DNA of 64,000 nucleotides from Flavobacterium aestivum (GTDB lineage: Bacteria; Bacteroidota; Bacteroidia; Flavobacteriales; Flavobacteriaceae), in NCBI RefSeq assembly GCF_026870175.2, contig NZ_CP113977.2, forward strand, positions 2,976,001 through 3,040,000, read 5' to 3'. This document shows positions 18,401 to 27,908 of this stretch, in pieces. A model generated the notes under the pieces. The model was not told the DNA's origin, made no database searches, and saw only the letters and a program-made list of their open reading frames with translations. How positions within the stretch are numbered: position 1 is the stretch's first letter; every line of letters starts with the position of its first letter. Both the position numbers and the translations under genes were made by a program.

Positions 18401-18440
18401 AAAAAATCCATCTTTAGAATTAATTAAAGATGGATTTTTT
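18401..18440. terminator. Bidirectional terminator between bshA and the beta-barrel gene
   Basis: An A-tract and ATCCATCTTTA pair with TAAAGATGGAT and a T-tract around a short AT loop. A and T runs on both sides suit both convergent genes. Confidence 0.88.
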
Positions 18441-18941
18441 TTAGAATTTATATCGTATTGCCACACCTGCATTAAAACCGAAATTATCTTTCTCGAAACT
18501 ATTAAAAACGTATTCGGGTCTTCCGTCTAGAGAGAGCTGAATTGGGACGCCCTTGATGTGATATTCGACTCCGATATCTCCAGTGGCAACCATAAAAAAA
18601 CCATTGTCATTTGCGTAGGGATTGTCATAATCATTATCTGTATTCCAGGTACCGAATCCGCCGCCGCCGCCAGTATACCAATATAATCCCTTTTCTATAT
18701 TCCAATACCACTGATAAATTCCAAACAACTTAAAGGCTTCGGTGTGATTACTGCTACTCCAACCAGTGTTAAGCTCTAACCGATTTTTGGGAGATAACAT
18801 TCGTTGGTAGGTTATTTCTACTTCTAAACCATAATGGTTTCCAAATCGCACTCCAATAGTATTTTCCGAAATATTTTCTTGAGCTTGAGCTGAAAATACT
18901 AATCCTATTACCATAAATAAACAGAAGCTAATTTTTTTCAT
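18441..18941 (-). CDS. Small outer-membrane beta-barrel protein of unknown role
   Basis: A 166-aa exported protein. The signal peptide covers about 1-20 (ends SAQAQ), then alternating aromatic/polar strands follow (GVRFGNHYGLEVEITYQRML, WYTGGGGGFGTW), ending in AIRYKF with a terminal Phe typical of outer-membrane barrels. The size fits an eight-stranded OmpA/OmpW-like barrel. No function can be assigned. It is convergent with bshA, sharing the terminator, and is not obviously linked to the GH97 gene upstream because of a 300-bp repeat-rich gap. Confidence 0.78.
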   Translation of the reverse strand: MKKISFCLFMVIGLVFSAQAQENISENTIGVRFGNHYGLEVEITYQRMLSPKNRLELNTGWSSSNHTEAFKLFGIYQWYWNIEKGLYWYTGGGGGFGTWNTDNDYDNPYANDNGFFMVATGDIGVEYHIKGVPIQLSLDGRPEYVFNSFEKDNFGFNAGVAIRYKF

Positions 18942-19243
18942 AATTAGATAGTATTTGTTTTGATGAAATATAGTATCGTAAGGAAATGTTTATATGTAAA
19001 TATAAGAAAATAAAATGATTGATATTCAGATTTTTACATCAATAATTCAAGAATAAATTAAGGTTTTCTATTTCCTTTCACTCTTTCCTTTCCACTTTCC
19101 ACTTTTCACTTTTCACTTTTCACATCTCACCTTATCACATTTCACCTTATCACATTTCACCTTATCACATTTCACCTTATCACATTTCACTTTCCACATT
19201 TCACTTTTTTACCTTTCACCTTTCACTTTTCACATTTCACATT
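18942..19243. repeat. Repeat-rich gap with 15-bp tandem CACATTTCACCTTAT units
   Basis: From about 19068 to 19250 the plus strand is almost all pyrimidine plus A. At its centre is a 15-bp tandem array: a CACATCTCACCTTAT variant (19121-19135), three perfect CACATTTCACCTTAT copies (19136-19180) and a fifth diverged copy to 19195. TTTCAC/TTCCAC words flank it. The stop codon of the GH97 gene (TGA, 19246-19244 on the minus strand) lies inside the repeat tract. The AT-rich stretch 18942-19067 would hold the promoter of the beta-barrel gene. Confidence 0.85.
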
Positions 19244-21358
19244 TCACTTTTTTTCTTTTATGGAAATAGCTACACCACCACTAGCAGCAAGTGGTTGTTT
19301 TAGTTTTGTTTTATTATTAATGATTATTTTGCGGATAGTATAGGATTGTGGTTTGTTAAGATAATGGGCTTCTTTGTCGTCTTCATAAATAATAGCATTA
19401 TATGATTTCCCTTTGGGTAAAAAACTAAAATCAATCATAGCCGTTCTCGGATTTTCATCAGTGATACCACCAACAAACCATTCTTGTTTGCCTTTTGCTT
19501 TTCGGGCAATGGTAATATAATCTCCCGGTTCAGCTTCTAGTATATAAGAGTTGTCCCAATCTAATGCTACATCCTTGATGAATTGAAAAGCATCTTTAAA
19601 GCGCATATAATTTTCGGGCAAGTCGGCAGCCATTTGCAAAGGACTGTACATTGTTACATACAAGGCCAATTGTTTTGTAAGAGTTGAACTCAATTTATTT
19701 TTCATTGTTCCATAAACCGACAAATCTCCTTGAAAAATTCCCGGAGTATAATCCATGGGACCACCCATTAATCGGGTAAAGGGTAGAATTGTAGTATGAT
19801 CTGGATTATTACCTCCAAAAGATTCAAATTCTGTTCCGCGTGCGGATTCCTGAGCAAACCAATTCGGATACGTTCGGCTTAATCCCGTTGGTCTAACAGC
19901 TTCATGGGAATCAACCATGATATGGTGTTTTGCGGCTTCTTGTGCTACATAAGTATAATGGTTTACCATCGTCTGACCGTCATGATGCTCTCCTCGTGGA
20001 ATAATTGGACCTACATAACCCGTTTTCACAGCATTATAGTTGTTGTCATCCATAAAACGAAAAGCGTCGTTTAATTGTCTTTCGTATTCGGCAGTAGATG
20101 ATGTGGTTTCGTGATGCATAATTATCTTAACACCATTTTGAGCTGCATATTGACTCAACTCTTTGACATCAAAATCAGGATATGATTTTGTGAAACTGTA
20201 AATACGCTCTTTTTTGAAAGCGGTATTGTCTTCCCAACCTTCATTCCAACCTTCAACCAATACGGCATCAAAACCATTGGCAGCTGCAAAATCTATATAT
20301 TCCTTGACATGTTTTGTATTTGCGCCATGAGTACCATTTGGTTTTAGTTTAGTAAAATCGGTTTTACCAATCACAATATCCTGATTGTTAGAATAAGCCC
20401 ATGTAGATCCTTTTCCTATAAAATATTCCCACCAAACCCCAACGTATTTTACGGGTTTTATCCAAGAGGTATCCTCAAAAGCACAGGGTTCGTTTAGATT
20501 TAATATAAGTTTAGAAGCAAGGATATCTCTGGCATCATCACTAACAACTATAGTTCTCCAAGGAGTATGACTACCAGTTTGAATATACCCTTTGTTGCCC
20601 ACAGCATCTGGTGTGAGGTGAGAGCTGGCGGTAAATGTTTTGTCGTCAATGTTCAGAAACATAGCAGGATAATTACTCAGTGAAGCTTCGTGAATGTTGA
20701 TGTATAGCCCATCCTCGGTTTTCATCATTAGGGGAGTTTGTACCGCTAAGTTTTTTATAGGTGATTGCGCAGCTAAGGATTCCTTTGAGGCTTCTTTTAT
20801 GAGTTTGGATATTTCGGATATTTTAGATGTGGTGTATTTGTATTCGTTGGTGTCATAATCCCCAGGTATCCAGAAAGTTTTATGATCGCCAGCCAAATTA
20901 AATTCACTGGTTTCTTCTTGAATAATGAAATGACGCAGATTGTCCTGTACGGGAAATTCGTAGCGAAATCCTAGTCCATCATCAAATAAGCGGAAGTACA
21001 ATGTCATTTTCCATTGACTTTTGTTTTGAGTGAGATGCACAATCATTTCATTATAATGATTGTTTATGGTTTTTTGTTCACCTAAAACAGGTTCCCAGGT
21101 ATTGTTTTCTGTATGAAAGGTCGTCTCTGTAATTTTAAAGTTTTCATTGAATGAAATATTGGGCTTTATGACAAATCCCATTTTACTTTCCTTAATAACT
21201 TCCTTTTGCTTATAACTTAAGGAGTAGGAGGGAGTTCCATTAGTATTTAAATTGAATTTTAGATTTAAGTTGCCATTAGGTGATTTTAATTCTTGTGCAT
21301 CTACTATTGATATAAAAGCAAAAAAATAGAAATAGATTAAGAAATTGTTTTTCATCAT
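19244..21358 (-). CDS. GH97 alpha-glucosidase, SusB-like
   Basis: A secreted GH97 glycosidase (704 aa, signal peptide about 1-21, ends VDAQ). The order is an N-terminal beta-sandwich (ELKSPNGNLNLKF to about 270), a TIM-barrel (LVEGWNEGWEDN near 365, IMHHET near 415, HEAVRPTGLSRTYPNW near 485, GTEFESFGGNN near 511) and a C-terminal beta-domain. The HHET Glu, the absence of the acidic nucleophile residue after AVKTGYVG and close resemblance to SusB place it in the inverting alpha-glucosidase group. It is divergent from the LacI gene and has an operator at its promoter, so it belongs to the glycan locus. A role in removing glucose caps from N-glycans is speculation; starch or oligoglucoside use is equally possible. 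Confidence 0.92.
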   Translation of the reverse strand: MMKNNFLIYFYFFAFISIVDAQELKSPNGNLNLKFNLNTNGTPSYSLSYKQKEVIKESKMGFVIKPNISFNENFKITETTFHTENNTWEPVLGEQKTINNHYNEMIVHLTQNKSQWKMTLYFRLFDDGLGFRYEFPVQDNLRHFIIQEETSEFNLAGDHKTFWIPGDYDTNEYKYTTSKISEISKLIKEASKESLAAQSPIKNLAVQTPLMMKTEDGLYINIHEASLSNYPAMFLNIDDKTFTASSHLTPDAVGNKGYIQTGSHTPWRTIVVSDDARDILASKLILNLNEPCAFEDTSWIKPVKYVGVWWEYFIGKGSTWAYSNNQDIVIGKTDFTKLKPNGTHGANTKHVKEYIDFAAANGFDAVLVEGWNEGWEDNTAFKKERIYSFTKSYPDFDVKELSQYAAQNGVKIIMHHETTSSTAEYERQLNDAFRFMDDNNYNAVKTGYVGPIIPRGEHHDGQTMVNHYTYVAQEAAKHHIMVDSHEAVRPTGLSRTYPNWFAQESARGTEFESFGGNNPDHTTILPFTRLMGGPMDYTPGIFQGDLSVYGTMKNKLSSTLTKQLALYVTMYSPLQMAADLPENYMRFKDAFQFIKDVALDWDNSYILEAEPGDYITIARKAKGKQEWFVGGITDENPRTAMIDFSFLPKGKSYNAIIYEDDKEAHYLNKPQSYTIRKIIINNKTKLKQPLAASGGVAISIKEKK

Positions 21359-21520
21359 GTGTATAGTTTCTAATTGATAATAGTTTTGGTTGGTTGTATG
21401 AAGCGAGTATTTGATGACTGTTTGTATTTATTAGAATTATACAATTCTGTTAAGAAGCCATCATAATGAGATAGTTTTTAGAGCTAAAACCCCTTTTGAT
21501 TGAGAAGAGATATATTTTTA

Positions 21521-21534
21521 CTAAATCGATTTAG
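21521..21534. promoter_or_regulatory. LacI-type operator at the GH97 promoter
   Basis: The perfect 14-bp palindrome CTAAATCGATTTAG has the central CG typical of LacI-family operators. On the minus strand it follows the TATATTTG box (21542-21535) directly, so a bound repressor would cover the transcription start. Confidence 0.8.
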
Positions 21535-21542
21535 CAAATATA
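21535..21542 (-). promoter_or_regulatory. -7 promoter box of the GH97 gene
   Basis: TATATTTG on the minus strand fits TAnnTTTG and abuts the operator. It implies a 5' UTR of about 165 nt. Confidence 0.6.
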
Positions 21543-21753
21543 TCAAAAAATGTTTATGCTGGATATTTTTAATTTAGTCCCATATTATTGAATACTTTTT
21601 TAAAAAAGTAATTTCCTATTAATCTTAAAGTTAAAATTTAATATAGGCTTCAGAATTCTTCTTTTTAAAGAAAAAATAAGCTGAATTATGTATTTAATCG
21701 ATAAAATTGGTATTTCGTCGAAAAAGTTTTAAAATGATTAAAATAACAGACTC

Positions 21754-21767
21754 CTAAATCGATTTAG
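21754..21767. promoter_or_regulatory. LacI-type operator at the lacI promoter
   Basis: Perfect CTAAATCGATTTAG lies 13 nt before the TATATTTG box at 21781-21788, over the -33 region. This position suggests autorepression. Confidence 0.8.
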
Positions 21768-21780
21768 TAAAACTTTTTTA

Positions 21781-21788
21781 TATATTTG
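21781..21788 (+). promoter_or_regulatory. -7 promoter box of the lacI-type gene
   Basis: TATATTTG fits TAnnTTTG and lies about 130 nt before the start codon. Confidence 0.55.
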
Positions 21789-21915
21789 CTTTGCTAAGAA
21801 ATAGTTAAATAATCATAAAGCTAAGCTAAATTATTTGATGACTGCAGATGAAATTGGTAAAAGCCAATAATATCATACAAGCTAAGTTTATTCTGAAACA
21901 ATAAAAAATCAACAC

Positions 21916-22926
21916 ATGAAAAAGATCACAATGAAAGATATTGCGTCGAAAGCCGAAGTCTCGGTTTCAACTGTTTCATTTGTGTTGAATAATATTGGTG
22001 AGAAAATGGGAATTAGCGCCACAGTCATAAATAAAGTTTTGGCAGTGGCTCAAGAGCTAAATTATAGACCTAATATGATTGCCAGTAGCCTTAGAACTGG
22101 AGAAACCAGATCTATTGGTTTAATCATAGAGGATATATCCAACCAATTCTTTTCTGATTTGGCAAAAGTTGTAGAAGATGAAGCCAGAAATTTAAATTAC
22201 CGCGTTTTTTATTGTAGTACAGGAGGGGATGATCAGCGTGCAGACGAACTGGTAAGCAGTCTTTTGCAAGCTAATGTAGACGGTTTTATTATTGCTCCTA
22301 CCGAAAAATTAGAGAAGACTATCGATAATCTTCTAAAAATGCAAGTGCCGGTAGTGTTGATAGACAGATACTTTCCTGATCAATTGGTAAGCAGCGTGGT
22401 GATGGATAATTACGAAGGTGCTTATTCTGCTACCAAAAAAATGATGGATTCTGGTTGTCGGAATATTGCAGTTGTGAATGTAAATTCTGGAATGATCCAA
22501 ATGAAATTAAGGGAATCAGGATATCAGGATGCACTGAAAGAGAACGGCATTTATGATGAATCACTGATAGTTCAAATTAATTTTAAGGATAGCGAAGAAG
22601 ACAAAATAAAAGCAATCACGGAATTATTAAAAAATCACCCTCAAGTTGATGGGATATTATTTTTATCAAATTATTTAGGACTTTGTGGGTTACAGGCATT
22701 TCGTCAATTAGGAATCAATATACCAAGTGATATATCGGTTATTAGTTTTGACGATCATGATAGTTTCAGATTGCACACACCTTCGATATCGGTTATTTCA
22801 CAGCCAATAGCAGCTATGGCCAAAAAAGCAATAGATATGCTTGTTAGCCAAATGACAACGGGGAAACATTCAGATATTGAAAAAGTCATACTAAAAGGGG
22901 ATTTTGTAGAAAGAGAATCTGTCTGA
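21916..22926 (+). CDS. LacI-family transcriptional regulator of the glycan locus
   Basis: A sugar-responsive repressor (336 aa). The N-terminal helix-turn-helix and hinge helix occupy about 1-60 (TMKDIASKAEVSVSTVSFVLNN, then NYRPNMIASSLRTGETRSIG). A periplasmic-binding-protein-like effector domain follows (about 63-330; VLIDRYFP, DGILFLSN, VISFDDHD). Four palindromes with the consensus CTAAATCGATTTAG near GH97, this gene and susC are its likely targets, and one sits on its own promoter. The inducer is probably a mannose-, GlcNAc- or glucose-containing sugar, but this is not readable. LacI control of a SusC/D locus is less usual than HTCS, SusR or ECF-sigma control in gut Bacteroides. Confidence 0.92.
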   Translation: MKKITMKDIASKAEVSVSTVSFVLNNIGEKMGISATVINKVLAVAQELNYRPNMIASSLRTGETRSIGLIIEDISNQFFSDLAKVVEDEARNLNYRVFYCSTGGDDQRADELVSSLLQANVDGFIIAPTEKLEKTIDNLLKMQVPVVLIDRYFPDQLVSSVVMDNYEGAYSATKKMMDSGCRNIAVVNVNSGMIQMKLRESGYQDALKENGIYDESLIVQINFKDSEEDKIKAITELLKNHPQVDGILFLSNYLGLCGLQAFRQLGINIPSDISVISFDDHDSFRLHTPSISVISQPIAAMAKKAIDMLVSQMTTGKHSDIEKVILKGDFVERESV

Positions 22927-22948
22927 CAGTATTTTTTTATAGCATTTG

Positions 22949-22962
22949 CTAAAACGATTTAG
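22949..22962. promoter_or_regulatory. LacI-type operator upstream of susC (distal, one mismatch)
   Basis: CTAAAACGATTTAG differs by one base from the perfect palindrome and lies 22 bp after the lacI stop and 76 bp before the next operator. Two sites could allow looping. Confidence 0.7.
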
Positions 22963-23038
22963 CTGTTCTGTGGTGCAAAAGAAGATTATACGCATTTTTA
23001 AAAGTGAGTCTAGTAAGACATTTTTTTTAGGCTGATTA

Positions 23039-23052
23039 CTAAATCGATTTAG
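23039..23052. promoter_or_regulatory. LacI-type operator upstream of susC (proximal)
   Basis: Perfect CTAAATCGATTTAG within the longer palindrome TACTAAATCGATTTAGTA, about 160 bp before the susC start. Confidence 0.8.
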
Positions 23053-23209
23053 TAAAATTTAAAAGTATTTAGAATTTATTGAAGAAACAATAAGGATTGC
23101 GTTAATGAAATCAAGATTAAGATAAAAATTAGGAATAGTTTGATTGAAAGTACAAGTCATTATTTATGCAAATATTAACCAAAACAAACCTCTATGAATT
23201 AGAACATCT

Positions 23210-26200
23210 ATGAAAAACAACCAAAAACAAATGAACAATAAAACTTATGAAAAACAAAAACTTATGAAACAAATATTATTAGTATTGGGACTGATATTGT
23301 TGGGAAGTTTTGGAGCAGTTGCACAAAACAGACCAGTATCAGGAGTAATTATGGATACAGAAAATAAAGCAATAAGTTCTGCTACCATTAAAGTAAAAGG
23401 GAAATCAATAAGTGTGGTAACGGATGCAGATGGTAAATTTGAAATCAAGGTTCCAGCTGGAGAAGTTACTCTATCCATCTCTTCTGTTGGTTATATCGCA
23501 AAAGCAGTTAAAGTTGCTCAAGAGGATACTAAGGTAACTGTTGTTTTAGCACCATCTGTAGAAAGTTTGAAGGATGTAGTGGTTACCTCGTTTGGGGTGA
23601 AAAAACAAAAGAAAGCTTTAGGATACGCAGTTGGAGAAATAAAAGGTGATGAACTGACAAAAAATAAAGAAATTAACTTAGGAAATGCCCTTCAGGGTAA
23701 AATTGCCGGGGTAAATGTTTCTGCACCAGTTACGGGTCCATCAGGTTCAAGCCGCGTTGTAATTCGTGGAGCGACTTCAGCTTCTGGACTTAACCAACCT
23801 TTGTATGTTGTTGATGGTATTCCTATTGATAACAGCCAACAAGGAAATGCCGGAATGTGGGGTGGAGCTGATAAAGGAGATGGTATGTCATCATTCAATC
23901 CTGATGATATTGCTTCTTTGTCTGTGTTAAAGGGTAGTGCTGCCTCTGCACTTTATGGATATAGAGGTTCTAATGGGGTTATCTTGATTACAACTAAAAA
24001 AGGAAAAGGTGGTAAAGGAATTGGAGTAGATTTCAGTACAAACTCTACTTTTAATACGCCAGCAAATCTTTTGAAATGGCAAGACCAATATGGAGCGGGA
24101 GCACCGGTAAATGGAGTTCCTACAAGATTTTCAGATCTACAAGAACTTAGAGATAGCTACTATTTTGCTTGGGGTGATAAATACGACGGGACAAACTCTC
24201 TTTCTATAGATGGGCAAAATCGTCCTTATAAAGCTTATGGGAAGGATAATGTTAATAAATTTTATAGAACAGGATATTCTTTCTCTAACACTTTGGCAGT
24301 ATCTGGAGGTAGTGATGCAACCAATTTCAGATTGTCATTCGGAAACACAAAAGACGAGTCAATCATGCCGGGAACCAATTTCGGAAGAAACAACTTTGCT
24401 TTGAATTTTAATTCAACACCAAATGAAAAAATAAGTGTTGAAGCTAATGCGCAATATATTACAGAGAAAAGTCATAACAGACCTTACTTGAATGACTCTC
24501 CTAGAAATGCATCTTTCCCAGTTACTTTTATGACTCCGGGAACAGACATCAGATGGTTAAATAATCCGTATGATGAAAATGGAGGTGAATCAGATTATTT
24601 AGGAGCGAATGTGTATCATACAAACCCATATTTTGCAGCTGCTGAAACCTTAAATGAAGATTTAAGAAAACGTTTTATTGGTTCTGCTAAATTGAACTAT
24701 AATATCACAGAGAAATTGTATGCCAAAGCGGTTATTGGTGTTGATGATATTAATTACGAATATACTGAAATTGAGCCTACAGGAATTAACTATAACCCAG
24801 GTGGATCTATCGAAAACAGAATTGAAAATCGTTCAGAGATTAACGGATCTGCATATTTAGGATATAAAGGAAATTTAGCCAAAGACTTTTCATTGGATGC
24901 ATTTGTTGGGGCAAACCGTCAGCATAACAGATTTAGTGGTCTGAAAATAAAAGGAAACAATTTTATAGTTCCATTTGAATATTTTTATGGAAACACTATG
25001 CCGGATAAATCAGAGGTATTGTTTTCTGAAAGCGAGGTTAACTCTCTTTTCTATTCAGCCGATTTGGGATACAAAAATTATTTATTTCTTAGTTTAACAG
25101 GTCGTGAAGATTGGTTCTCTACTTTAGATCCATCTAATAACAGTACTTTTTATCCTTCTGTGAGTTCAAGTTTTATTTACTCAGAAGTGATTGATTTACC
25201 AAAATGGATGTCATATGGTAAGATAAGAGCAGGTTGGGGTAACGTAGGAGGAGCATTGCCGGATGCATATGCATTAGCTTTGACTTATTCTGCTCCAGAT
25301 GGACAAACAGATGCATTAGGACAACCAATTTTGGGAGTAAACGGAGAAACGGTTCCTAACAAAAACTTGCAACCTTATAATGTAAGTACTATTGAGTTTG
25401 GTTTCGAAAATACATTTTTCAATAATAGAATTAGCACAGACTTGACTTTCTATAGCAAGAGAACGACCAACGACATCACAGATGCGGATATCTCTCAATC
25501 ATCTGGTTATAGAACTACCAAAATCAATGTGGGTGAAATCCTAAACAAAGGGGTAGAGTTTGCCATTAATGCAAAAGCTGTGAAAACAGATAATTTTACA
25601 TGGAATGTTGGTTATAATTTTGCTTATAATAATAGTGAAGTAATCAATTTATCAGATCAAATAAAAACTAAATCACTAGAAGGTAACAGAGATTCAAGAG
25701 CTTCTGTGGTTTTAGAGAAAGGACAACCTTTTGGGGTAATCAAAGCTTATGATTATTTAAGAGATGCCAACGGGAATATCGTAATCGGTTCTAATGGTAA
25801 ATTCATGAGAGGAGATTTAATAATTGCAGGACAAGGTGTTGCTCCAACTTCTATGGGACTTTCAAATGATTTCTCATATAAAAACATTACACTTTCTGTT
25901 TTTGTAGACGCTAAATTTGGAGGCGAAATTTATTCAGCTACAAACCAATTGGGAACTCGTTATGGATTATCAGAGGATACACTTCCAGGACGTGAGGGAG
26001 GAATTGCTGTAACAGGTAAAGATCCTAATGGTAATCCGGTAAATACACAAGTTTCTGCTTATGATTACTGGAGAAGCTATAGTGATGTAACCTCTAATTT
26101 TGTTTATGATGCTGACTTTGTAAAACTTAGAGCAGTATCTTTAAGCTATAACTTCCCAAAATCTGCTTTTGCAAATTCTCCATTTCAATCAGTTAGTTTA

Positions 26201-26353
26201 GCTTTTTCTGCTCATAATTTATGGACAATTTATAGTGCAACGCCAAATATTGACCCAGAGTCAAATTACTCTAATAGTAATGCTCAAGGGCTTGAGAGAG
26301 CTTCTATGCCTTTGACAAGAAACTACGGTTTAACGCTTAATGTCAAATTCTAA
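23210..26353 (+). CDS. SusC/RagA TonB-dependent outer-membrane glycan transporter
   Basis: The large outer-membrane barrel of a SusC/SusD pair (1047 aa). A signal peptide is best seen from Met19 (MKQILLVLG...GAVAQ), so the true start may be 23264 rather than 23210. Next come a carboxypeptidase-like D2 domain (about 38-115, VSGVIMDTENKAISSATI), a TonB box-like DVVVTSFG (about 123-130), the SusC plug with LQGKIAGVNV and PLYVVDGIPI, and a 22-strand type barrel ending LTLNVKF. It should import the trimmed glycan through TonB-powered transport together with the SusD 16 bp downstream. Operators of the LacI regulator lie upstream. Confidence 0.95.
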   Translation: MKNNQKQMNNKTYEKQKLMKQILLVLGLILLGSFGAVAQNRPVSGVIMDTENKAISSATIKVKGKSISVVTDADGKFEIKVPAGEVTLSISSVGYIAKAVKVAQEDTKVTVVLAPSVESLKDVVVTSFGVKKQKKALGYAVGEIKGDELTKNKEINLGNALQGKIAGVNVSAPVTGPSGSSRVVIRGATSASGLNQPLYVVDGIPIDNSQQGNAGMWGGADKGDGMSSFNPDDIASLSVLKGSAASALYGYRGSNGVILITTKKGKGGKGIGVDFSTNSTFNTPANLLKWQDQYGAGAPVNGVPTRFSDLQELRDSYYFAWGDKYDGTNSLSIDGQNRPYKAYGKDNVNKFYRTGYSFSNTLAVSGGSDATNFRLSFGNTKDESIMPGTNFGRNNFALNFNSTPNEKISVEANAQYITEKSHNRPYLNDSPRNASFPVTFMTPGTDIRWLNNPYDENGGESDYLGANVYHTNPYFAAAETLNEDLRKRFIGSAKLNYNITEKLYAKAVIGVDDINYEYTEIEPTGINYNPGGSIENRIENRSEINGSAYLGYKGNLAKDFSLDAFVGANRQHNRFSGLKIKGNNFIVPFEYFYGNTMPDKSEVLFSESEVNSLFYSADLGYKNYLFLSLTGREDWFSTLDPSNNSTFYPSVSSSFIYSEVIDLPKWMSYGKIRAGWGNVGGALPDAYALALTYSAPDGQTDALGQPILGVNGETVPNKNLQPYNVSTIEFGFENTFFNNRISTDLTFYSKRTTNDITDADISQSSGYRTTKINVGEILNKGVEFAINAKAVKTDNFTWNVGYNFAYNNSEVINLSDQIKTKSLEGNRDSRASVVLEKGQPFGVIKAYDYLRDANGNIVIGSNGKFMRGDLIIAGQGVAPTSMGLSNDFSYKNITLSVFVDAKFGGEIYSATNQLGTRYGLSEDTLPGREGGIAVTGKDPNGNPVNTQVSAYDYWRSYSDVTSNFVYDADFVKLRAVSLSYNFPKSAFANSPFQSVSLAFSAHNLWTIYSATPNIDPESNYSNSNAQGLERASMPLTRNYGLTLNVKF

Positions 26354-26369
26354 TTATAAAAATTGAAAG

Positions 26370-27884
26370 ATGAAAAATAAATATATAAAACTATTTTGTA
26401 TCGCAATAGTTAGTGCAGTGACATTGACTTCATGTGATAGCGGATTCGAGGAATTGAATACTAATCCAAACGCTTTATCAAAACCAGCAACAAAATCTAT
26501 GTTTACGCTTGCTGAAATATATATGGATGGACAAGATTATTCTAATACCAGAGGAAACAATGCTTATGCAGCCCAAATGGTTCAGCATTTTGCTTCATTG
26601 GGAGGACCAGGTTCAAAATACAGTTATTCATCTGAGTATTCAGCTTCTTTGTTTGGAGAATCATATGGTAAAGGATTGAATCAGATTTTCCAATTGATGT
26701 CAGTTTTACCAAACACACCAGAGAATACAAATATGATTCAGGCTTGTAGAATTATGAAGGTATTCTTGTTTCAAAAATTGACGGATACTTATGGAGAAGT
26801 TCCTTATTTTGAAGCTGGTAAAGGGTATAATGGAAATATTTTTGCTCCAAAATACGACACTCAGGAAGTAATCTACAACGATCTTTTAAAAGAGTTGGAT
26901 GAAGCTGGTGATGCATTAGATGTTAACAAGGGTTTTGTGGGTAACGCAGATTTGTTTTACCAAAGTGATGTTACTAAATGGAAAAAATTAGCCAACTCAT
27001 TAATGCTAAGAGTAGCTATGCGTTTGTCTAAAGTAGATCCTGCTAAATCAAAACAATTTGTAGAAAAAGCTTTTGCAAAAGGTGTTTTTAGTTCAAATGC
27101 TGAAAGTTTAGTATTGAAACATGAAGCTAATCCACAAGGGGTAAAAACAAACCCAATAACTTCATCTTGGGTTAGAAATGACTTGAATGCAGGTGATGGA
27201 AATACAAAATACAGCAAAACTTTTATTGATTTGCTAAAAAACACCAATGACCCTCGTTTGAGAATTTATGCTAAATTAGAAGCTACAGGAGACAACAATC
27301 CAGCGAGTCAACAAGGGCTAGCCAATGATGCAAAAGAGTTTCCAGGCGGAGACAAAAAAAAGTTCTCAGATCCTAACACATCTACAGTATTGCGTCTAGA
27401 TGCACCAACATTAATTATGTCTTATGCAGAGGTTCAATTCTTGTTGGCAGAAGCTGCATTAAAAGGTTGGAATGTTTCTGGAACGGCACAACAACATTAT
27501 GAAGATGGGGTAAAAGGAGCAATGGGAATTCTAACCATTTTTGGAGACAAAGTGCCTGCTGTTTCATTATCAGAGTACAATACTTACATGACAGCTAATC
27601 CTTTTAAAGCTTCAGGAACAAATGCCGAAAAGTTGGAACAAATTATAACTCAAAAATGGATTGTTTTGTTGTTTAATGGTTTCGAGGCATATTCAGAGTG
27701 GAGAAGAACAGGATATCCTGTTTTAGTTCCTGTTAATGATCCTTCTGGAGAAACTAACGGGACAATTCCAAGAAGATTAATTTATGATCAGTCAGAATTA
27801 ATAACAAATGCAGCCAACTATAAGGAAGCTGTACAACGCCAAGGTTTAGACTTAATGACAACCAGAATTTGGTGGGATAAATAA
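26370..27884 (+). CDS. SusD/RagB-like glycan-binding surface lipoprotein
   Basis: The cell-surface partner of the upstream SusC (504 aa). The lipoprotein signal ends in LTSCDSGFEELNTNPN (Cys at about 22), the typical start of SusD-like_2 proteins. TPR-like helices and the C-terminal WRRTGYPVL motif (about 448) fit the family. It would bind the glycan at the surface and close like a lid over SusC. The pair is followed by a strong hairpin, so it forms a separate transcript from the enzyme genes. Confidence 0.93.
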   Translation: MKNKYIKLFCIAIVSAVTLTSCDSGFEELNTNPNALSKPATKSMFTLAEIYMDGQDYSNTRGNNAYAAQMVQHFASLGGPGSKYSYSSEYSASLFGESYGKGLNQIFQLMSVLPNTPENTNMIQACRIMKVFLFQKLTDTYGEVPYFEAGKGYNGNIFAPKYDTQEVIYNDLLKELDEAGDALDVNKGFVGNADLFYQSDVTKWKKLANSLMLRVAMRLSKVDPAKSKQFVEKAFAKGVFSSNAESLVLKHEANPQGVKTNPITSSWVRNDLNAGDGNTKYSKTFIDLLKNTNDPRLRIYAKLEATGDNNPASQQGLANDAKEFPGGDKKKFSDPNTSTVLRLDAPTLIMSYAEVQFLLAEAALKGWNVSGTAQQHYEDGVKGAMGILTIFGDKVPAVSLSEYNTYMTANPFKASGTNAEKLEQIITQKWIVLLFNGFEAYSEWRRTGYPVLVPVNDPSGETNGTIPRRLIYDQSELITNAANYKEAVQRQGLDLMTTRIWWDK

Positions 27885-27908
27885 ATCATTCATGGTATAA
27901 TGGATGTG

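Larger units (their letters stand above)
21359..21915. promoter_or_regulatory. Divergent regulatory region between GH97 and lacI genes
   Basis: A 557-bp AT-rich gap with no gene. It holds two copies of CTAAATCGATTTAG and two promoter boxes, one for each divergent gene, listed separately. The rest has no structure I can support. Confidence 0.8.

Noticed and set aside
19121..19195. Possible CRISPR array
   Set aside because: The units are directly adjacent 15-bp tandem copies with no unique spacers, and no cas gene is present.
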